From Sphagnum compactum (Eukaryota > Bryophyta > Sphagnopsida > Sphagnales), in contig OZ234500.1 of NCBI GenBank assembly GCA_965153455.1, forward strand, positions 248,001 to 312,000: a stretch of 64,000 nucleotides of DNA. Direction: 5' to 3'. The position numbers and the translations under genes were made by a program. The notes beneath the pieces were generated by a model. That model saw only the letters and a list, made by a program, of their open reading frames with translations, was not told the origin of the DNA and ran no database searches. Below, in pieces: positions 10,200 to 20,559 of this stretch; within the stretch, counting starts at the first letter, position 1; each line of letters begins with the position of its first letter.

Positions 10200-11019
10200 T
10201 GATGCGCTCCTAAGTCATGGGGTGAAACCCACTTGAGGGTTTCACTAAGTCAAGTTGCGGAAAGTTGAGACTTAGAGGCACGCTCCCGACTTCCAACTCT
10301 AAAAAGGGGTAGAGGGTCGAGTTGGGAGCCCAGGGATTAAACTAGGAAGAGGGACTAGCTTAGCTTGTGTGAATCTGCATCCAAAAACCAACCACACGAG
10401 GTCAGTTTAGCATTCGGGACACCCTTTGGTGTTGGGACAAGCCACGGGCACTTGGACACACAAGACTCACCACGGCCCGCACTCGAAGGAAGCCACCACC
10501 TTCCCCCATATATTATTCTCTGCAGCTCGCCGCCGAGGCTACATCCAAATGGCACATTTTGTTGAGACTCCCGAAATGGACTCCCGAAATTGTCCCGGCT
10601 GGACTCCCGGAACTTTGAACGGCCATAACTCCCAACTGTCGAATCCGAACGCAATGAGGTCTAAACCAAAGTTGTAGTCCTCGTCGAGATCTTTCCAACG
10701 CCATGTTGCACACTCGAATCGCATGTCGGGAAGAAGTCGATTCCCGACTTTTAGTGGTCGGGAGTCAAATTGCCAGTTTGACTCCCGGCCCTTCTTTTGC
10801 CCATAACTTGGGCTGTAGATGTCCAAATGGCCAATGCGAGGCCATTTTCGATATCTACGTTTTCAGACCTTTCCAATGACACCAAGAACACCTCAATGCA
10901 AGGTGTTTTGGGCCTTGCTATCGAGCTCTGAACATTTGGGAGTCCCGAAGGACTCCAAATCCCCAACTTTGGAAGTGTTGGGCTTCACCCCCACACTTGG
11001 CCAAAGTTGGGTTGCGACA
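10200..11019 (-). mobile_element. Solo LTR (820 bp) in unit A, with AAAAA target duplication
   Basis: It starts TGATGCGCTCC and ends GGTTGCGACA. The flanks are AAAAA at 10195-10199 and AAAAA at 11020-11024. Unit B at 16041-16055 reads ATTCAAAAAAGCTGG without interruption and is the empty site. The insertion therefore happened in unit A only. Confidence 0.95.
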
Positions 11020-11412
11020 AAAAAGCTGGTTAGTGTTACCAGAATAACTGGCACTGTAAAGGGCATTACTGGTTATGTTATTCTTAACTACGCAGAATGT
11101 CACAATCGTGTTGTGATCACAAATGCTCATGCAACTTCAATTTTGACTTGTGATAGGATAGCCTCACAGAATTCTCCAAGAATTAGTAGACCGTACAGCA
11201 AAAAGATGAGCTGGCTTCATGACCAGCACCAATATTGTCTAAGGTGCGTTCCTTTAAGAAGCCTATTGATTCAAGAAGGTTGAAATTGACTTCAACATGT
11301 CATTTTCTATTGAAATTGGACGTTCGAGGGAGTGACTCACATAAACATTCACATTTTACCAAGGTGGGAAAGAGCCATCAACGAATCAAAGTTCTCGTTC
11401 AAGATGAGAGTA

Positions 11413-11637
11413 CTACATCGTCGAGTCAAATGGTAGGCAAGGCAATCTCTGAATTAATGCACCAAGAAGATGCAACTGGTGATCTAATTTCTCGTAGCCC
11501 CGGTCAACATGACTTATTCCTTCGATGTGTGCGGTCCCCTCAGCGGCCATATCGGCAAGGACTAGAGCAGCTCCTGCTCCCAAATCTACAGCCAATACTG
11601 GTGCTCCATATAGTGAACTACACCTAGTGAAATGCAA
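11413..11637 (-). pseudogene. MurA-like C-terminal fragment (UDP-GlcNAc enolpyruvyl transferase), unit A
   Basis: Read on the minus strand the frame gives [18 protein letters not shown], then [19 protein letters not shown] and LHLLGALIQRL. The pattern [18 protein letters not shown] followed by HxDRGYE and KLxxLGA is diagnostic for the end of MurA, which makes the first committed precursor of peptidoglycan; plants that keep MurA target it to the plastid. Only the last exon-sized piece is seen and the key Arg of the DLRAG motif is Gly here. I read it as a fragment of a duplicated MurA gene. The plus-strand open frame over the same bases is its shadow. Confidence 0.6.
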
Positions 11638-11920
11638 TAAACTCGCTGAGTGTCCTTTGGAATTTGTTACATCCTCCCAGGACCTGGTTCAATGCTCACT
11701 TTGGCAACATTAACAATATTCTGAAAACAATTAGGAGGTGTCAGATGCTAACAGGCGGATACACCATGAAGAGAATAAATTCAGATCCAATATTAAGTCT
11801 TTGGAGCCTCCGATCTTTATTGGAATGTCAACCAGTTGTGGACGTGAATTCCACCATCGAGAGTTACCCACTGAATACACTTTGATTTCCATTAACCAAG
11901 TGGCATTAAGTATGCAAAGA

Positions 11921-13508
11921 GCTTAATTCGAGAATCTTGAGAAGTAGGGGAGTTCCCTCAGGTGAAAGTCCGGTGGTGTCAGTGAGAACTATTTCTGTGC
12001 ACCCAAAATACACAAGGGAGAGTGCCCACGCGCCGTCAACAAATGAACCTTCAACACCAATTCCGTCAAATCCACCTCTGCTGTCACGTTCACCGTACCC
12101 AGGACAAGGCAATCCAGGAGACAGAACTCCATCTCCCTTGAATGATAAGACTTATTGTCACTGGCAATTCCCATCTCCCTTGACACCCTCTGGCTTTTCC
12201 ATCAATCGCTCTTTCCTCCCAACAAGGTGTTTCTTGTACCCTCTTCTTGAATAGAATAACATTATGTATAGTTTAGTCTAATGGTATTATATAACTCATG
12301 CATAATTGTTGTTTTGCCTTAAACCCGCAACCTGACAGGCTCGTGGTGGGCTCGTAGCTACCCTGCAAGCAACTAAATTGGCCTTGTGGATGGCTTTAAA
12401 AAGACCTCTTTTCAAAGAGACTGCAGTTCCTTTGGAGTCCAGAGACACCGAAACTTACAATCTGTCAGTAGACACAACGTCTTTTTGTTTCTTTTAGCAT
12501 GAACCTCTGTCCTAACATGATCTCGTTGCTTCTGATGGGAGATACATATCTACATTGATTTATCCAGAAGGTGGGAAAAACATGGGGGCGAAGGAACTGA
12601 AAGCACCGTCCATTCATTAGCACCTGATGATCTTCGTACGAGGAACAAATCTAATGCTCCTGCTGTTAGTTGGTGTAGAAGCATTTTTATAGGATATTAT
12701 GAGCAAGAAGCTGATGAATCAACCGGACAGATGTTGCATCTACCAAGCTCGCAATTGTCCCTGCAAAATCCGCAAGACAAAGGAGGCCCTGTTGTTACGA
12801 ATGGAGCCATCGTTCCCGAAAGAGGGGGTGCTACTGGTACAAAAATTCACTGCATCTTCTTCACTGGTTTTCTCCCTGCAAGCACGTAATGTTGGTAAAT
12901 GCATTTCTCTCGTACTCCCAATTCTGGTAACTCTAAAAGAGCTGTATATGTGATGGAGAGTTATGAAACAGAGTCCTCTTGGCTTGTCGTGATCTGGATT
13001 CTTCTGCAACAATCTTGGGTATTAGTATGACATCCACCGAACTTGTGCTGTACATATTTAAGGCTGTAAGAAGCCTGTAGGAATTGGAAACTCTGTGTTA
13101 TAGCAAGTTCAAATTAAGGACTTGGCATGCGATTGTAGTTCTCTTTCTAGTGTCTTACCCTGGTTGGAATGTGGGTGGTTTGAAACTGGTGTGCACAAAA
13201 GATATGTCGGAGCAAGAGAAAGACGGATGGAAAAAGAGGCAAGTATCATATGATCCCAAAGACGAGGCTATCTTGGATCTAATCTTTGCAGAAGTAACAA
13301 CAACTGATAACCCCGATCGAAACCCAAGTCAGAACTTCAACGGATCAAATTATTTGGAAGATTCGATGAGAGATGTTCCTTTGCATAGTACGTTCATAGT
13401 ACCTGCTTTCTTGGTCCAATCCGGACACCAGGCTAACTCATCCTTCCATCGACGCATAGTCTTCGTGCCATCGGACTTATTTTTTCTGTTCATACTGCAA
13501 TACTTACA
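11921..13508. other. Unassigned stretch with scattered open frames
   Basis: A Pro/Ser-rich plus-strand frame at 11937-12254 (STPIPSNPPLLSRSPYPG) and one at 12640-12860 with a Gly/Gln-rich segment could be old exons. A 173-codon plus frame at 13084-13605 has no recognised motif and runs into the following LTR. I cannot assign a family to any of them and do not annotate a gene. Confidence 0.4.
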
Positions 13509-14600
13509 AGTCGCAACTCCCAAGTTCCTTGTGGACCCACTCGAGGGTCCAAGTATGCGGCAATGCGGAAGCGGTTGGAACTTGGGGCACGATCCCGACT
13601 TCTAGCACTAGAAAGGGGTGAGAGGGGTGTGCTAGAAGCCCCGGGAAAGACTAGGAAGAGTGGACAAGCTTGACTCACTCACACGGACCCTCCATGAACC
13701 ACTCCAAGTGGTTCGTCCAAAGTTGGAGCACCTTTGGTGCTAGGAAGAGCCACGGCCCGGACCTTGGGGAAGCCATCACCTTCCCCCTTGGGACTCATGT
13801 TGAATCCTTTTGGTGTTGGGACAAGCCACGGGTGAACTCGGACTCACTTTGAACACACACACACTCCGGGCTCGGGAGTAAGCCACCACCTCACTCCCTT
13901 TGGTGGGGAAGCCAGCACCTTCCCCCTTGGGGAAGCCAATCACTTCCCCCTTATAGTATACTCTGTGACTCTCCACGGAGGCTACATTCAAATGGCTATT
14001 TTTCCCGAGACTCCCGAATGGGAGTCCCGAAATCGCGCCAAATGGGACTCCTGCGACTTTGGAGCCCCATAACTTTGCGAGCAGACCTCGGATCGCGATG
14101 CAGTCTAAAGCAAAGTTGTAGATCTCGTCGAGACCTTTCCAACGGTATGTCGCACGTCCTCTGCAGCCCAGTATTTCGGGTCGATTCCCGACTTTTAGTG
14201 GTCAGGAGTCAAAACTGGACGACTCCCGGGAATTCGACTCCCGGGCCTTCTTTTGGCCATAACTTGTGTTTCAGATGTCCAAATGAGCAATGCGAGCCCA
14301 TTTTGGACATCTACACTTCAAGAGCTTTCCATTGATATAAAGAGCGAAACAAGCCATGGAGTTTTGACCCCTCAAAACGCTCTCTGAAGTTTTGGGAGTC
14401 CCTCCGGGACTCCAACTCTCACCAACTCCCAACGTGGGAGTTCACTTGGGAGTGTGAGGGTTCACTCCCTCACACTCTCTGGACTCTTTGCACTCCTTGC
14501 ACTCCCGGGAGCATGTGATGTGCCTCCCAGGTCTACTACTAGGCCCGCAACCTCACAACCCCCTTGCCTTGGTCGCAAGCCAAAGGCTAGGGTTGCGACA
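13509..14600 (-). mobile_element. Long-form LTR variant (about 1.09 kb)
   Basis: It begins near CGCAACTCCCAAGTTCC and ends GGTTGCGACA at 14600. It shares the order of blocks with the 820-bp LTRs (dense GACTCCC/GGGAGTC motifs, TTTTGGCCATAACTTG, GGTTGCGACA) but carries extra CACTCCC-rich sequence near its end. It belongs with the copy at 22191-23225. Its outer terminal TG is damaged and I see no clear target duplication, so it is an older copy. Confidence 0.75.
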
Positions 14601-15267
14601 CTATATACGCTGTTATGTTTCTCTTAAATATGCATATGAATATGGGCTAAAGAATCTTCACTTGATGGGCTATCCTGTGCATGGACTCAGTTTTGACAAT
14701 GGTTTAGTAGGCTCTCGCTCCCTAATTCCCCAATCAATTTCACGAAACTTCACCAAACGTATGATTCATCTAGGTTGTTATGTAATCAAGGTGTAAACAT
14801 AAAATGATTTGCTTCTGGTAGTGCTCATGGCCAACTTGGGAGTAGTCGGTGGTCCGAGGTGCATCATTCTAGTTGTCCATCATTCTGAATTGGATTCATG
14901 GTGGTACGTGGAATCGACAAGGCCGTGAGTATTCTCGTTTTGGACGGCTAGGCTGGAGGTGTACTGCGACCAAAACAATATTGAGATGACCCATCGTGCA
15001 AAGAAGAGCTGGATGGTCATATCGTGCGAAAGAGCTCACGACACGATCTTGCTGATGATAGGAAGGTCCATCTCAAGTCTCTTTGTAATCTTTTAGCAGG
15101 GTTCTTAGATTTCCTGTGATTCGCTCCTGCATGGCGATGAACTCCTTTCTGCTTCCGGTTGCTTTCCGGTCACATACATGTGCTCGTGAGCTCTAGTCTG
15201 AAGAAAAAGGTTGATATGATATGATATATGAAATCCTTTGCAATCAAATGAGATATGTCGGTTGTTA
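14601..15267. other. Unassigned stretch
   Basis: No gene, RNA or repeat recognised between the long LTR variant and duplicated unit B. Confidence 0.4.
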
Positions 15268-15346
15268 TTGGGAATTGGATTACAATGTGTGGATATCTGT
15301 TGGTTCTGCACTGTAAACGAGATCATTATTGATATGGCAGCTAGCA

Positions 15347-15463
15347 TTTCCAAAAGGACTCAGTGCTGCAGCTGGAAGACCAAAAGTAGCACCCAGTACT
15401 CCAGTAATATTTGACGTTCAATTATTGTACATACCAGGTGTCTCAGACTTTGATGAGTAAAAA
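15347..15463 (+). pseudogene. FKBP-type prolyl isomerase C-terminal exon remnant (unit B)
   Basis: Same fragment as in unit A, reading SAAAGRPKVAPSTPV followed by FDVQLLYIPGVSDFDE-stop. The Gly in AAAGRP and the GV in PGVSD look closer to the functional form than those in unit A. No other exons are visible. Confidence 0.4.
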
Positions 15464-15708
15464 GCTGATGACCCTAAAGACCTTCCGATTGACAAAGGAA
15501 TCAGCTCACCACTCAAGTAGTGTATTCAAAGATCACCTTTTTCTTAACAATGATGTTATACAAATTGTGGGGATTCTCTTCTGAGGTTCTTTCGGCCATC
15601 TTTCAAAAGAAATTTGAAAAGATTGACTAGAAATATAGAAGGTTGCCTCCCTAAAATCTACAATTTGTATAGTTGTCGCCAATTGATGCTAGATTCTTTT
15701 GGGGATGG

Positions 15709-15924
15709 TCACGGACGATGCTGCAGCAAGATCGAAAAATGGTGGATTGCATTTTCATCCATCTTTAGCTTGAATTGCAGACACATTTTTTTCACCACAG
15801 AGCATGCACCCTCTACTTTGCCTTCATGTACCATGAAATGCAAACTACACAACTGTATCAGCTTCTTCATCCACTTTGTACCTGGAGCTTTCTCAGTAAA
15901 TTGAAGATGCTTCAGTGACTCCAT
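15709..15924 (-). pseudogene. Unrecognised minus-strand open frame in unit B
   Basis: Counterpart of the frame at 9841-10071, 71 codons with ATG start and the same TEKAPGTKWMKKLIQLC segment. A 9-bp deletion relative to unit A removes three residues (the FID after LCR) and keeps the frame open; a later indel changes the end. The family is unknown. Confidence 0.3.
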
Positions 15925-16429
15925 TTCGAGAGTTTTCTCATATCTTCAATTCTTGCAATCTCCTAGTTTGCTAAACTTCTACTTTGCCTCAATTTATTAC
16001 AGATCGATCCACAGGTTCTATCTGCACTCCAAACTTGACTATTCAAAAAAGCTGGTTAGTGTTACCAGAATAACTGGCACTGTAAAGGGCGTTACTGGTT
16101 ATGTTATTCTTAACTACGCAGAATGTCACAACCGTGTTATGATCACAAATGCTCATGCAACTTCAATTTTGACTTGTGATAGGATAACCTCATAGAATTC
16201 TCCAAGAATTAGTAGACCGTACAGCAAAAAGATGAGCTGGCTTCACGACCAGCAGCAGTATTGTCTGAGGTGCGTTCCTTTAAGGAGCCTATTGATTCAA
16301 AAAGATTGAAGTTGACTTCAACATGTCATTTTCTATTGAAATTGGACGTTCGAGGGCGTGACTCACATAAACATTCACATTTTACCAAGGTGGGAAAGAG
16401 CCAGCAACGAATCAAAGTTTTCGTTCAAG

Positions 16430-16665
16430 GTGAGAGTACTACATTGTCGAGTCAAATGGTAGGCAAGGCAATCTCTGAATTGATGCACCGAGAAGATGCA
16501 ACTTGTGATCTAATTTCTCGGTGCCCCGGTCAACATGACTTACTCCTTCCACGTGTGCGGTCCCCTCAGCTGCCATACCTGCAAGGGACTGGAGCAGCTC
16601 CTGCTCTCAAAACTGCAGCCAATACTGGTGCTCCATATAGTGAACTACACCTAGTGAAATGCAAT
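16430..16665 (-). pseudogene. MurA-like C-terminal fragment, unit B (frameshifted)
   Basis: Minus-strand frames give [17 protein letters not shown] and [13 protein letters not shown]. An extra base near 16585 breaks the frame between the GAAL and AAEGT parts, and the conserved Tyr of DRGYE is Thr here. The copy is clearly dead. Confidence 0.55.
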
Positions 16666-17129
16666 AAACTCGCCGAGTGTCCTTTGGAATTTGTTACATC
16701 CTCTCAAGACCTGGTTCAATGCTCACTTTAGCAACATTAACAATATTCTGAAGACAATTAGGAGGTGTCAGATGCTAATAGGCTGCTACATCAGAAGAGA
16801 ATAAATTTGGATCCAATATTAAGTCTTTAGAGCCTCTGATCTTTATTCTTATGTCAATTAGTTGTGGACGTGAATTCCACCATCCATAGAATGCGTGACC
16901 AGATTGCAACTGTCGATGGTCGCAGATTCCAATTCTCGTACATAATTTTGTCGCACGTCAGTAGACTTGGCATCATACTTTTGATGCATCGGACTGGCAG
17001 ATAATAGTAGGATGCTATATGTTGGTCCAACTTTTAAGTCTCCCTTTGAGAGATTCTCAGAGCATGTAAGAAAAGTTAAAAGATTGTTTAAGTTCTTACT
17101 AGTTCGTCTTCTGATTTTGAGCCACTATA

Positions 17130-17787
17130 TGCTGCCATTGCCGAATAGGGTTTCCATTCCTTCAGAGTTTTTCCTATAAAAAAGGTACATGGGAATTTCT
17201 TAGATTCTGAAGGCTATTTTGCTTTGGATTTGTTCAAGGTCGTTGCCTCTCAATTGGAAAGAGAATGGATGAGTATTTTGCACACTTTCTTTCCAAGAGG
17301 TCACAACTTAGAAGGCAAGTTAAACAGTAGACGTTCTCCTAGGGTACATCAAGCTTCTGCAATGTTGTGGAGAAAGGGTAGTAAACCTTCATTTGCTCGT
17401 CTTAACAACAAAGTTTGGGTTTCTTTTAAAGTTTTTCCTGTTGTTGCTATAAGTTTTCCTCCTCCCTTGCCAGTTTCTAAGGAGACTGGTTCCCCTCCTG
17501 ATGATGTGCAACTAAATCATAAAGGGATCCCTCACCTTTATCCTCACAAAATATTTGGCTACAGAAATTCCAAAAGAAGGCTGGTATTCCTTTCCTTTCT
17601 TATGTCTCTTGGTAAGTTTTCTATTATTTTTCTCTCCAAGTATACGACCAAGAATTTGGTTCGTATGCTTTTGTTACTGTCGGATTTTTCTGCTTTTGTT
17701 CTTGGTCTTCATGTGGGCTTCCTTCTGTACAGAAAAATAAAACTCCATACCTCCACCCCCCTCCCCCTCAACAGTAAAAAAAAATAA
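17130..17787 (+). CDS. Unrecognised open frame of about 210 codons
   Basis: The frame is open from at least 17165 (reading KKVHGNFLDSEGYFALDLF) through RVHQASAMLWRKGS and FSIIFLSKYTTKN to a run of lysines at 17785. No ATG lies in a convincing position at the start. The last third is hydrophobic and looks like sequence read by chance. It might be a remnant of a transposon gag-like protein, but I recognise no motif. It lies just before a C/A-rich repeat block. Confidence 0.25.
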
Positions 17788-18261
17788 AAATATAAAAATC
17801 AAGGTGCACCCTTTGTCTGGTCTTTGTTGTGAGGTCTGTTGCAGGTCGGTGGGTTTCAACCGACCCCTCCCCCCATAATCAATTTGTAAAAAAAATAACC
17901 CCTTACCCTCTCCACAATGAAAAAAACATTTCCAGAAAACCCTATTAACCCCTTTCCCCCCTCCTCAGCCAGCGGCATTACACTCGTAATGCCCGGATCA
18001 TATAAATAGGTGCACCCCTTCCCCCTAAACAATCAAAAAATAAATTAAAATAACTCATCTTGCCCCCTTCAATAGTAAAAAGTAATTTACAAAGTTACAA
18101 GTAGTAAAAAAAGTAACAAAAAATAGCAAAAAGTGGGAAAAAGTCAAAAAAAATAGCCTGGCATTACGCACAAAGAGCCTGGCATTACACCGGGTTTTTT
18201 GTGGTCAAACAGCCTTGAGCCTGGGACCTTATGATTATAATGCTCAGATCATATATATAGG

Positions 18262-18522
18262 TTATTTACACGCAGTGCCTGGCTGTTTGAAAAAGTAAAA
18301 AAAATAGATCATATGTATAGGTTTGAACCAAGGTGGAATATGTTCTAAACCATCACAGAGGTACCCTATAGGTACAGGAAGTTGTCTACATAAGTTTTGT
18401 AATTCCATAACTGGAGTTGTATTTTTGTTTGACCATATTAGGTGCGCATTGTGAATTGGCCTCCTGGTCTGCACAGCACTAACCACCATGCTTATAGGAG
18501 CTCTGGTGATGCATTTGAGCAT
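18262..18522 (-). pseudogene. Exon-like fragment also present at 35.0 kb
   Basis: The minus frame reads LIWSNKNTTPVMELQNL and then PIGYLCDGLEHIPPWF. The region 34995-35140 holds a diverged copy (LIWSNKSTTPVMELQNF). The shared part is flanked on one side by the same GGTCTGTTGCAGG-containing sequence. I do not recognise the family; both copies are too short to be genes. Confidence 0.35.
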
Positions 18523-19120
18523 CCATTCAATGTTGTTTCATGCACAAGCATCTGCTTATGTTAACCTCGTTCCTGTGGCAGTTATGCTGGTGGGTTGCAA
18601 AATTGGATATCCTCATGTTCTGAAGAGCAAATCTGGCTTGAAAAACTTCCAAACCAGATTTGGTCTAGACCAGTTGAATGCAATGCTTCTTGCCTCATCA
18701 ATTTAAGGACTTGGAAACACTTGAAAAGAATAGAAAACCCAAATTGATATAGACATTACCTGTATATATTGATGAAATTCCTGATTAGTACCTGCTGGGC
18801 ATTAATCAGGAATTTCATGATAGCCCAGAACTATTGTTGAATTATTCTGGGGTTGTATTACGTATGCGCCTTTCAGATTAGGGGTTCCCCCAATCTGCCA
18901 TCTAATTTGCACTTGGCATGAAACATTTGCCACAACACCATGAAAAGAGTAAATCTGAGTTAGTTGGCAGTGAGGTGCAACCAAAGTGCAATGAGACTTT
19001 AACAGAAACCATAAGGAGGCAACGTATAGCTCACTTGTTTCACCAGCAAAAAGCTAATGCACAGATGCAGCTACATATTTCTCTTAAGGATCAGATATTG
19101 GGCCAGAAGCTTTGAAGCAT
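18440..19120 (+). other. Possible old exons, family unknown
   Basis: Short plus-strand frames (SSGDAFEHPFNVV near 18495 and a charged 65-codon frame at 18918-19115 with IRRQRIAHLFHQQKA) have codon-like texture but no motif I know and no matching splice sites that I can defend. Confidence 0.25.
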
Positions 19121-20559
19121 TGTACATTGCCACGCCCTGGATATCAAAGTTCAAGTTAGTTTAATTAAGTTTATTTTATTTTAGCTCAGATTTAATTAAT
19201 GAAACCAACCCTAACCCCCCCCCTTATGAACTTGTAAAAAAAAGAAACCCCTTTCATCCCTTTTCAACATAGAAAAAAAAAAACCCTCCCTTCCATCCCT
19301 TTTCAACATAGAAAAAAAACTCCCTCCCATCCCCCTTCAACATATTTTTAAAAAAACCCTTGACCCCCTGTCCCTAGCCACTCCACAATGAAAAAACAAA
19401 ATTTAAAAAAAAAATCATCCCTTTCCCTTCCTCCTTCCACATGTCAAATGAAGGTAAAAAAAAACATTAACCTCCACCCCCTTCCCCCTCAACAGTAAAA
19501 AAAAGAAGAAAAAAAATCAACCTGCACCCTTTCCCCCGTCCCATAATGAATTTGTAAAACAAATTACCCCCTTCCCCTCCCTAGCCTCTTCACAATGAAA
19601 AAAACATTTCCAAAAAACCTTAAATGTACCCCTTTCCCCCCTCCTCCTTCCACCTTTTCATATATTTGGGGGAAAAAAAAAAACATTAACTTCCACCCCC
19701 CTCCCCCTCAACAGTAAAAAAAAGAAGGAAAAAAATCAACTTACACCCTTTCCCCTGTCGCACAATGAATAGAACCCTTCACCCTGGCCCTTCTCAACAG
19801 TAAAAAGTAATTGTTGAAAGTTACAAGCAGTAAAAAAGTAACAAAAAGTAACAAACCTTACCCCTTTTAGCAATAAAAAGTAACTTACAAAACTTACGAG
19901 CAGTAAAAAAAGTAACAAAAAATAACAAAAAGTGAAAAAAGTCAACAAAAGCAGCCACAACATTACACTAAAACAGCTAGGCACCGCTTTGTATTTTTCC
20001 TGGTCAAACAGCCACCAGCCACCGGCATTACACTCGTAATGCCCGAATCATACCTTAACATTTGGGTGTTGGCCCCATGGCCAAGCATAAAGAATACTAT
20101 AAGATGAAAGGTGGTGGCTTCCCCCACGTGGTGAGTCTTATGAATCTTGTGAGTCCATGTTTACCCATGGCTCATCCATGCACCAAAAGTGCTCTAACTA
20201 CGCACTAACCAACTTGTTGTTTGGTTTGTGCAGGTTCGTGTGAGTAATTGATTTGCTTGTCATTCTTCCTAATCCCCATCCCAGAGCTTTAGCATGCCCC
20301 TCTACCCCAAACTGCTACGAATCAGGGAGCGTGCCTCAATTCCTTATCCTTCCACTGTTTTCACTTTTTGGATTTACAGTTCAGTCCATCAAGGAGTTTG
20401 GGGGTGCATCACATATGGCCCAAAAATTATACAATACCAAATTTGTAGTTGTAAACATGAATAAGATAGTTGTAAACAACAAGATTTCTAATAGTCTTTT
20501 TTGGCATTCGTGCCCACGGTGAAGGCCTCATGGGCAATGAATTATAATTGAAAGGATAG

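Larger units (their letters stand above)
9421..11920. repeat. Duplicated segment, unit A (with a solo LTR inside)
   Basis: Units A (9421-10199 plus 11020-11920), B (15268-16880) and C (30588-32016) are long near-identical copies of one genomic segment. Units A and C share the right boundary CCAAGTGGCATTAAGT. Unit C lacks the left part. They carry an FKBP-like exon on the plus strand (A and B), a conserved minus-strand open frame beginning MESLKHLQFT, and a MurA-like end on the minus strand. The copies differ mainly by scattered substitutions and small indels, so they are fairly recent duplicates of a genic region. Confidence 0.85.
15268..16880. repeat. Duplicated segment, unit B (empty-site copy)
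   Basis: This is the copy without an LTR. It runs from GGAATTGGATTACAATGTG to GAATTCCACCATCC and matches unit A on both sides of the LTR in A. Small indels against units A and C (for example in the MurA-like piece near 16580) show that it is not under constraint. Confidence 0.85.
17745..20060. repeat. C/A-rich repeat block with a shared palindrome
   Basis: Short modules recur many times: ACCCCCTTCCCC, CAACAGTAAAAA, AAAAAGTAATTTACAAA, CCACAATGAAAAAA and TCAAACAGCC. Two copies of the palindrome GGCATTAC-ACTC-GTAATGCC lie at 17974-17993 and 20024-20043. The same modules recur at 36080-36830. The block between them (18260-19120) holds exon-like fragments. Such a mixture suggests repeated insertion and shuffling of a non-coding mobile sequence. 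Confidence 0.75.

Noticed and set aside
13084-13605. 173-codon plus-strand frame as a gene
   Set aside because: It has no motif and no supported start, and its last part runs into an LTR.
13509-14600. Target-site duplication for the long LTR variant
   Set aside because: The flanking pentamers do not match and the outer TG is altered.
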